Part shown: positions 32,179 to 37,076 of the stretch, piece by piece | How positions within the stretch are numbered: the first letter of the stretch is position 1 | Layout of the letters: every line of letters begins with the position of its first letter | From: Rhizobium sp. Q54 | GTDB taxonomy: Bacteria; Pseudomonadota; Alphaproteobacteria; ATCC43930; CGMCC-115725 | Length of the DNA stretch: 37,076 bases | Assembly (NCBI GenBank): GCA_945861155.1 | Contig: CAMATN010000039.1 | Coordinates: forward strand, 1 to 37,076 | Reading direction: 5' to 3' | The notes under the pieces: model-generated | The model's input: only the letters and a program-made list of their open reading frames with translations | Databases searched by the model: none | What the model was told of the DNA's origin: nothing | Made by a program: the position numbers and the translations under genes

Positions 32179-33174
32179 ATGCCGACCGGCGTCAGCGTCG
32201 AGATCGAGATCCCGCCCGAAGACAACAAATTGCGCCTCGACCGCGCGTTGCAGCGCCAGCTGCCGGAATTGTCGCGCACCCGCCTCAAGCAGCTGATCCT
32301 CGCCGGCCATATCGCGCGCGGCGGCACGGTCCTGCGCGACCCGGCGCAACGCGCCGGCTCGGGCGCCCGCATTGTCGTCATGCTGCCCGAGCCGGACGAC
32401 GCGGCGCCCGCGGCGCAGCCGATCCCGCTCGACATCCGCTTTGAGGATTCGCATCTGATCGTGATCGACAAGCCGGTCGGCATGGTGGTTCATCCCGCTC
32501 CCGGCAATCCCGAAGGCACCCTCGTTAACGCCCTCCTCGCGCATTGCGGCCCAAGCCTCGCTGGGATAGGCGGGGTGCGGCGGCCCGGCATCGTCCATCG
32601 CCTCGACAAGGACACGAGCGGCCTCCTCGTCGCCGCCAAGACCGACGCGGTGCATCGCGCACTGTCCCACGATTTCGCGCGGCGCGATGTCGAGCGCGCC
32701 TACAGCGCGCTGTGCTGGGGGACGCCGCTACCCGTGAGCGGCGAGATCGCCGGCAATATCGGCCGCAGCGCCGTCAACCGCAAGAAGATGGCGGTCGTCG
32801 CGAAGGGACGCGGCAAGCCGGCGGTCACCCGCTATCGCGTCGAACGCCGGTTCGGCGCCGGCGCCGGCGCCGGCATCGGCGGCGCGGCGGCGCTGGTCGA
32901 GTGCCGCTTGCTGACCGGCCGGACCCATCAGATCCGTGTGCATATGGCGCATATCGGCCATCCGCTGATCGGCGACCCGGCCTACGGCACTCGCGCCGGC
33001 CGTGCGGTCGCGCGCGCCGGGGCTGCCGGGGCCGCGGTCGCCGATTTTCCGCGGCAGGCGCTGCATGCAAGGCTGCTCGGCTTCACCCACCCGGCCACCG
33101 GCGAGCTTCTGCGTTTCGAGAGCGCGTTGCCGGCCGATATGGCGGCGCTTATTGCCAATTTAGAGCTACTTTAA
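32179..33174 (+). CDS. RluA/RluD family 23S rRNA pseudouridine synthase
   Basis: A 331-aa pseudouridine synthase. The N-terminal S4 RNA-binding domain is at about residues 15-75 (LRLDRALQRQLPELSRTRLKQL). The catalytic domain has the motif RPGIVHRLDKDTSGLLVAAKT with the nucleophilic Asp, and LLTGRTHQIRVHMAHIGHPLIGDPAYG. The S4 domain and position before rpoH favour RluD (positions 1911/1915/1917 in E. coli numbering), but RluC-like activity is not excluded. A Gly-Ala-rich insertion (RFGAGAGAGIGGAAA) is unusual and probably a surface loop. Confidence 0.9.
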   Translation: MPTGVSVEIEIPPEDNKLRLDRALQRQLPELSRTRLKQLILAGHIARGGTVLRDPAQRAGSGARIVVMLPEPDDAAPAAQPIPLDIRFEDSHLIVIDKPVGMVVHPAPGNPEGTLVNALLAHCGPSLAGIGGVRRPGIVHRLDKDTSGLLVAAKTDAVHRALSHDFARRDVERAYSALCWGTPLPVSGEIAGNIGRSAVNRKKMAVVAKGRGKPAVTRYRVERRFGAGAGAGIGGAAALVECRLLTGRTHQIRVHMAHIGHPLIGDPAYGTRAGRAVARAGAAGAAVADFPRQALHARLLGFTHPATGELLRFESALPADMAALIANLELL

Positions 33175-33337
33175 ACTGGACAAAACCCGACCGTTTGAGT
33201 ATGTTTTTGGGTAGGGCGTATTGCCTGTGCGGCGCGCCGGGAGATCGCCGGGCAATCGCCTCGCAATCGTTCATGGGATCGCTCGCCGGTTTGCGGCGTT
33301 CGCCAATCACGGCATCCATCGGAGTCAGATTTAATCA

Positions 33338-34222
33338 ATGGCCACGCTTTCGGTCCCGTCCCTGTCCGGCGAAGGAAACCTGACGCGGTATCTGCAGGAG
33401 ATCCGCAAGTTTCCGATGCTGGAGCCGAACGAGGAATACACGCTCGCCAAGCGCTGGAAGGAGGCTCAGGACTCCGAGGCGGCGCATCGGCTGGTGACCA
33501 GCCATCTGCGTCTCGTCGCCAAGATCGCGATGGGCTACCGCGGCTATGGTCTGCCGCTGTCGGAGCTGATCTCCGAGGGCAATGTCGGCATGATGCAGGC
33601 GGTCAAGCGGTTCGATCCCGATCGCGGCTTTCGCCTCGCGACCTATGCGATGTGGTGGATCCGCGCCGCGATCCAGGAATATATCCTGCATTCATGGTCG
33701 CTCGTTAAGATGGGCACGACCGCGGCGCAGAAAAAGCTGTTCTTCAATCTGCGCAAGCTCAAGGGCCAGCTGCAGGCGGTCGAAGAGGGCGATCTGTCGC
33801 CCGAGAACCTGAAAAAGATCGCGACCGAACTCGATGTTCCCGAGGCCGATGTCGTCAGCATGAACCGTCGGCTCGCCAGCCCCGACCATTCGCTGAATGC
33901 GCCGTTGCGCAGCGACAGCGAGGGCGAGTGGCAGGATTGGCTGGTCGACGAGAGCGAGAGCCAGGAAACCACGCTCGGCGAACGCCAGGAATTGGGGCTC
34001 CGGCGCGATCTGCTGGAAAAGGCGATGACTCACCTCAACGACCGCGAGCGTCATATCCTGACCGAGCGTCGGCTCAAGGAAAACCCGACGACGCTTGAGG
34101 ATCTGTCGCAGCAATACGGCATCTCGCGCGAGCGGGTACGCCAGATCGAGGTGCGCGCCTTCGAGAAGCTGCAAAAGGCGATCAAGGCCGCGGTGATCGA
34201 GCGCCGCCTTGTGACGCATTGA
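33338..34222 (+). CDS. rpoH: RNA polymerase sigma factor RpoH (sigma32)
   Basis: A 294-aa heat-shock sigma factor. Region 2 includes AHRLVTSHLRLVAKIAMGYRG, LISEGNVGMMQAVKRFDPDRG and the -10-recognition helix ATYAMWWIRAAIQEYIL. The RpoH box, unique to sigma32, reads QKKLFFNLRKL. Region 4 ends with TLEDLSQQYGISRERVRQIEVRAFEKL. The 163 bases upstream of the start, after rluD, may carry its own promoter, but I see only weak matches (TTGAGT near 33196). GGAG is about 13 bases before ATG, so the ribosome-binding site is poor, which leaves room for translational control. Confidence 0.97.
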   Translation: MATLSVPSLSGEGNLTRYLQEIRKFPMLEPNEEYTLAKRWKEAQDSEAAHRLVTSHLRLVAKIAMGYRGYGLPLSELISEGNVGMMQAVKRFDPDRGFRLATYAMWWIRAAIQEYILHSWSLVKMGTTAAQKKLFFNLRKLKGQLQAVEEGDLSPENLKKIATELDVPEADVVSMNRRLASPDHSLNAPLRSDSEGEWQDWLVDESESQETTLGERQELGLRRDLLEKAMTHLNDRERHILTERRLKENPTTLEDLSQQYGISRERVRQIEVRAFEKLQKAIKAAVIERRLVTH

Positions 34223-34251
34223 CGGGGCGCCCGAGCAGCTTTCACCCGACA

Positions 34252-34336
34252 CGTCATGCCCGGCCTTGTGCCGGGCATCCACGTTTTGGCCGACCGCAAT
34301 TAGACGTGGATGGCCGGGACAAGCCCGGCCATGACG
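34252..34336. repeat. Compound palindromic repeat downstream of rpoH
   Basis: Two 33-base arms, 34252-34284 and 34304-34336, are inverted copies matching at 29 of 33 positions. Each arm is itself a hairpin: GCCCGGC-CTTGT-GCCGGGC (34258-34276) and GGCCGGG-ACAAG-CCCGGCC (34312-34330). The text CGTCATGCCCGGC...CCGGGCATCCACG is of the kind scattered through many alphaproteobacterial genomes. It sits between convergent rpoH and the HNH gene and may act as a terminator or mRNA end stabiliser. Confidence 0.85.
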
Positions 34337-34364
34337 ACTTAGGTGAGTGCGGTATGGGCTCTCT

Positions 34365-34928
34365 CTACGACGGGTCGAGTTCGGTATCCCAGTAGAGATA
34401 ATCCCGCCAGCTTTCGTGCAGATAATTGGGCGGAAACGCCCGGCCGTTCTGCTGCAGCATAAAGGTCGTCGGCTGGACCGGGCGCTGGCGCGGATACATG
34501 CCGCTGTGCTGTGGCAAACGGTTGCCCTTCAGCAGATTGCAGCCGCCGCAGGCGGTGACGACGTTGGTCCATACGGTCGTGCCGCCGCGCGAGCGCGGCG
34601 CCACGTGATCGAATGTCAGCTCGTGCGAGGGAAAGGGCCGCGCGCAATACTGGCAGCTGAAACGGTCGCGCAGGAACACGTTGAAGCGCGTGAAAGCCGG
34701 GTGCCGCGACACCTGGACGTATTCCTTGAGCGCGATCACGCTCGGCAGGCGCATCTCGAAAGAGGGGCTGCGCACATAGGCATCGTAATGATCGACGATC
34801 GTGACGCGGTCGAGGAACACGGCCTTGACCGCGTCCTGCCACGACCACAGCGACAGCGGGAAATAGCTGAGCGGGCGAAAATCTGCGTTGAGCACCAGCG
34901 CCGGACAGCTATCGAGCGGGGTCGCCAC
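34365..34928 (-). CDS. HNH endonuclease family protein
   Basis: A 187-aa protein of the stand-alone HNH family common in alphaproteobacteria. The N-terminus ALVLNADFRPLSYFPLSLWS and VIALKEYVQVSR is family-typical. The zinc/HNH module has FSCQYCARPF, LTFDHVAPRSRGG (metal-binding Asp-His) and NVVTACGGCNLLKGNR. The C-terminal part is QPTTFMLQQNGRAFPPNYLHESWRDYL. Its real substrate is unknown; no restriction or phage genes lie nearby. GTG/ATG choices are not an issue: ATG 34928 directly precedes the conserved N-terminus. Confidence 0.9.
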   Translation of the reverse strand: MATPLDSCPALVLNADFRPLSYFPLSLWSWQDAVKAVFLDRVTIVDHYDAYVRSPSFEMRLPSVIALKEYVQVSRHPAFTRFNVFLRDRFSCQYCARPFPSHELTFDHVAPRSRGGTTVWTNVVTACGGCNLLKGNRLPQHSGMYPRQRPVQPTTFMLQQNGRAFPPNYLHESWRDYLYWDTELDPS

Positions 34929-35070
34929 CGAAAGGCCTTCCGTTGATCATCGCTTCCGCCTTAGCACGCGACTATGACAATTTGATAGCGGATCGGTCGG
35001 CTGGCGACAAGATTGCGCCCACCGACATCACGACCTTGTTCCGGACAGCGTTCGGCGGCAAGCTGAGAGG

Positions 35071-35709
35071 ATGAACGGGCCCCCAACCCTCGCCGAAGAG
35101 CGCGTCCGCGTCGACGAATTGCGCGGCCGCCTGGGCGCCGAGCATCCGGACACGCTCGCCGCGATGCTCGATGTCGCCGAGATGCTGTGGGCGCGCGGCC
35201 GGCTGGACGACGTCCGCGCTATCGAGGAACACGTCGTCGATTCGCGCCGCCGGGCGCTGGGCGAGGCCCATGGCGACACGCTGAAGGCGCTCGGCAAGCT
35301 GGCAACGACATTGGGCGCGCAGGGCGATCTCGACGAAGCGCGCCGGTTGCAGGAGCACATCGTCGCGCTGGCGCCGGCGGCGTGGGGCGAGACCGGGCGG
35401 GATACGATGCGCGCCCTCAACAATCTGGCCGGCACGGTCGCGGCGCAAGGCGATTTCGGCGGCGCCCGCGCCGTCCTCGAACGGGCGATCGAGACGTTGC
35501 ACCGCGTGTTCGGCGAAACCGATAACGACACGCTGACGGCCTTGGGCAATCTCGCCGCGATGTTGTGGCAATACGGCGAGCGGAGCGAGGCTTACTGGCT
35601 GCAGGCCCAGCTGGTCGAAACCACGCGCCGCGCCGAAGGCGAGGACGGCTCGGCGACCCGCGCCGCGATGGCGGTGCTGGCCGCGATGCACCGCGACGGC
35701 ATGCCCTAG
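35071..35709 (+). CDS. Kinesin-light-chain-like TPR protein
   Basis: A 212-aa protein made almost wholly of about five 42-residue tetratricopeptide units of the kinesin-light-chain/NB-ARC-associated type. Each has HPDTLAAM or GDTLKAL followed by LGAQGDLDEARRLQEHIV, with LGExxxDT linking units (for example GETDNDTLTALGNLAAMLW). It has no signal peptide or other domain, so it is probably a cytosolic protein-interaction scaffold. Such repeats usually occur in larger multidomain proteins; a stand-alone short one is less usual. GAGAGG directly abuts ATG 35071, too close for a normal ribosome-binding site, so the start is uncertain. Confidence 0.75.
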   Translation: MNGPPTLAEERVRVDELRGRLGAEHPDTLAAMLDVAEMLWARGRLDDVRAIEEHVVDSRRRALGEAHGDTLKALGKLATTLGAQGDLDEARRLQEHIVALAPAAWGETGRDTMRALNNLAGTVAAQGDFGGARAVLERAIETLHRVFGETDNDTLTALGNLAAMLWQYGERSEAYWLQAQLVETTRRAEGEDGSATRAAMAVLAAMHRDGMP

Positions 35710-35793
35710 CCGAATTCGCCGCATCGCGGCCGGTATGCTGCTCTCGTAAGGAGCGCGCCCGGTTGCGCAGGGATGGGGGCGGAGGATTGGGCG

Positions 35794-36062
35794 ATGCGCA
35801 ACGGCCTCGCGGGGATCGACCATGTCGTCATCGGGGTGCGCGATCTTGAACGCGCGCGGATGGGCTGGACCCGCCTCGGTTTTACGCTGACGCCGCGCGG
35901 CTGCCATCTCGGCCAGGGCACCGCCAATTACTGCGTGATGTTTGCCGGCATTACTTGGAGCTGCTCGGGTTCGTCGAGCGGGACGAGCATGCAACGCGCC
36001 TCCAAGCCTTCCTCGCACGCCGCGAAGGCCCGATGGCGGTCGCCTTCGCGCTAGGGAGTTGA
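35794..36062 (+). pseudogene. Glyoxalase-like (VOC) gene, frameshifted and truncated
   Basis: ATG 35794 has GGAGG eight bases upstream and begins MRNGLAGIDHVVIGVRDLER, the start of a glyoxalase-like domain. The frame stays family-like through LGQGTANYCVMFAG and then breaks at 35949. The following bases read sensibly only in another frame, as HYLELLGFVERDEHATRLQAF and then LARREGPMAVAFALGS, ending at TGA 36060-36062. NYCVMFAG joined to (D/H)YLELLG is the normal family continuity, so one base is missing or two were added. The domain also ends about 90 residues in, whereas full proteins are roughly three times longer. It is probably a decayed gene. Confidence 0.7.
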
Positions 36063-36122
36063 CGCCGCCGGCCCTTTTCGTCTCTTTGAGGGCTCGAATT
36101 CCGCGGAGAGTTCTGCGCGCCG

Positions 36123-37076
36123 ATGATGATCGACCAGCGCCTGTGTGCCTGCGGCAGCGGGTTGCGCGCGGCGCGATGCTGCGCGATGGACCTGTCTCTG
36201 GTGCCGCCGCCCGAGGCCAGCCGGCCCCTCTTTCCGGTGATCGAGCGCGCCGTCGAATTGCACCGTCAAGGTGCGCTCGCCGAGGCCGAGCGGCTCTGCC
36301 TCGACGCCCTCGAACTGGCCCCGACCCAGCTCGACGCGCTGACGCTGCTCTATCAGATCCGCCATGCGGCCGGCGCGGAGCGTGCCGCGGGCGTGCTGCT
36401 GCACCGCATCGTCGCGCTGCATCCCAATACGTTCTGGGCGATCAACCACCTGGCGCTCGCCTTGTTCAACAAGGGCGCCATTCTCGAAGCGGAGATCCAT
36501 GCGCGCAACGCGGTGCGCATCGCCCCCGAGAACCCGCAATCGCATTATCTGATGGGCATGGTCATGACCGAGGCCAACCGGCCTCAGATCGGCGAATATC
36601 ATTACCGCAAGGCGCTCGAGCTGACCCGCGCTCGCGACCCGATCCTGATCGCCAACCTGGCGTGGAACCTGAAAAACCAGGGGCGCATGGCCGAGGCGCG
36701 CGCGCTTTACGAGGAGTCGGTTGCCGGGTCGCCGGAGGTATTGCAGACCTTGTTGGGATGGGCGCGGCTCGAGGAAGCAGACCGCGAACTCGACGCCGCC
36801 GCCGAATTGCTCGACCGGGCCGAGAATGTGGCGCCCAATAATCCCAGCGTCCTCCTCGCCCGCGCCGTCGTCCACGGTCGCAACCGCTCCTATTCGCAGG
36901 CCCTGCAGACCCTCGAAACCGCCGCCGCGAATAACCGCGACGGCGGGCTCGGCGCCAACGAATTGCTGGAAAAAGGCCGGTTGCTCGACCGGATGGGCCG
37001 CTACGAGGAGGCCTTCGCCGCGTTCGAAGAGGGCAAGCGCCTGTGTCGCGAGGTCAGCGGCTTGTCCTACATGGCC
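36123..37076 (+). CDS. TPR-containing sulfotransferase-type protein (N-terminal part, 3' truncated)
   Basis: The frame from ATG 36123 (or 36126) is open for 318 codons to the window edge. The N-terminus MMIDQRLCACGSGLRAARCC carries a CxCGSG...CC zinc-type motif like SEC-C. It is followed by at least six tetratricopeptide repeats, for example LFPVIERAVELHRQGALAEAE, FWAINHLALALFNKGAILEAE and NLAWNLKNQGRMAEARALYEE. This Cys-motif plus TPR arrangement is typical of the large alphaproteobacterial proteins that end in a sulfotransferase domain, which here would lie beyond 37076; that part is inference. GGAGAG lies about 12 bases upstream of the start. Confidence 0.75.
   Translation, partial: MMIDQRLCACGSGLRAARCCAMDLSLVPPPEASRPLFPVIERAVELHRQGALAEAERLCLDALELAPTQLDALTLLYQIRHAAGAERAAGVLLHRIVALHPNTFWAINHLALALFNKGAILEAEIHARNAVRIAPENPQSHYLMGMVMTEANRPQIGEYHYRKALELTRARDPILIANLAWNLKNQGRMAEARALYEESVAGSPEVLQTLLGWARLEEADRELDAAAELLDRAENVAPNNPSVLLARAVVHGRNRSYSQALQTLETAAANNRDGGLGANELLEKGRLLDRMGRYEEAFAAFEEGKRLCREVSGLSYMA

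Noticed and set aside
1-37076. CRISPR array, prophage or integrated element
   Set aside because: No regularly spaced repeats, integrase other than XerD, transposase or phage genes are visible, and no tRNA with flanking direct repeats was found.

Overview
The window is a GC-rich, gene-dense chromosomal segment from an alphaproteobacterium, most likely Rhodospirillales or a close relative. The order is inferred from gene orders and protein families typical of that group: tsaD-gpsA, clpS-clpA, rpmH-rnpA-yidD-yidC-engB-argB, aroK-aroB, xerD-accA and rluD-rpoH. An HpnL-type membrane protein and CSD-like/DUF805 proteins also fit. I saw no tRNA, rRNA, CRISPR array, transposase or prophage gene.

Layout. 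1-1603: a 5'-truncated parA and parB. 1600-2538 (-): a 3-hydroxyacyl-CoA/L-carnitine dehydrogenase-type oxidoreductase. 2690-5468: a three-gene operon with 4-base overlaps, made of an OpgC-type membrane acyltransferase, a Tat-exported SGNH-like protein that has lost its catalytic residues, and a secreted SGNH hydrolase that keeps them. This is the best candidate for a little-described system, probably acyl decoration of an envelope glycan. 5469-10856: a roughly 550-bp control region (sigma70-like and sigma54-like promoter matches, a palindrome, a doubtful small ORF), then the stress/starvation triad prkA, yeaH, spoVR. 10881-12952: tsaD and gpsA. 13077-15758: clpS and clpA. 15790-17735 (-): a ferritin-like diiron protein and an HpnL-family membrane protein, overlapping by 4 bases. 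17824-23288: one long + strand run from a strong promoter through rpmH, rnpA, yidD, yidC, engB, argB, a pyrimidine 5'-nucleotidase and bolA. 23401-23727: a ribbon-helix-helix regulator preceded by an AT-rich 21-bp palindrome. 23728-25487 (-): aroB and aroK. 25655-27730: a small membrane protein, xerD and accA. 27898-30032: a DUF2076 protein, then (-) two tandem membrane proteins sharing a cold-shock-like N-terminus. 30070-32093 (-): ornithine/lysine decarboxylase with a structured leader, a 593-bp non-coding stretch and a DUF6476 membrane protein. 32179-34222: rluD and rpoH. 34252-34336: a dispersed-type palindromic repeat. 34365-34928 (-): an HNH endonuclease. 35071-37076: a kinesin-light-chain-like TPR protein, a broken glyoxalase-like gene, and the start of a TPR-sulfotransferase that runs off the window.

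Most of the window is housekeeping: chromosome segregation and dimer resolution, ribosome and tRNA maturation, membrane protein insertion, proteolysis, amino-acid, lipid and polyamine synthesis, and heat shock. The accessory or less understood parts are 2.6-6.0 kb, 15.8-17.7 kb, 23.3-23.7 kb, 27.9-32.1 kb and 34.2-37.1 kb. All functional calls rest on reading motifs and gene order by eye; no database search was run.
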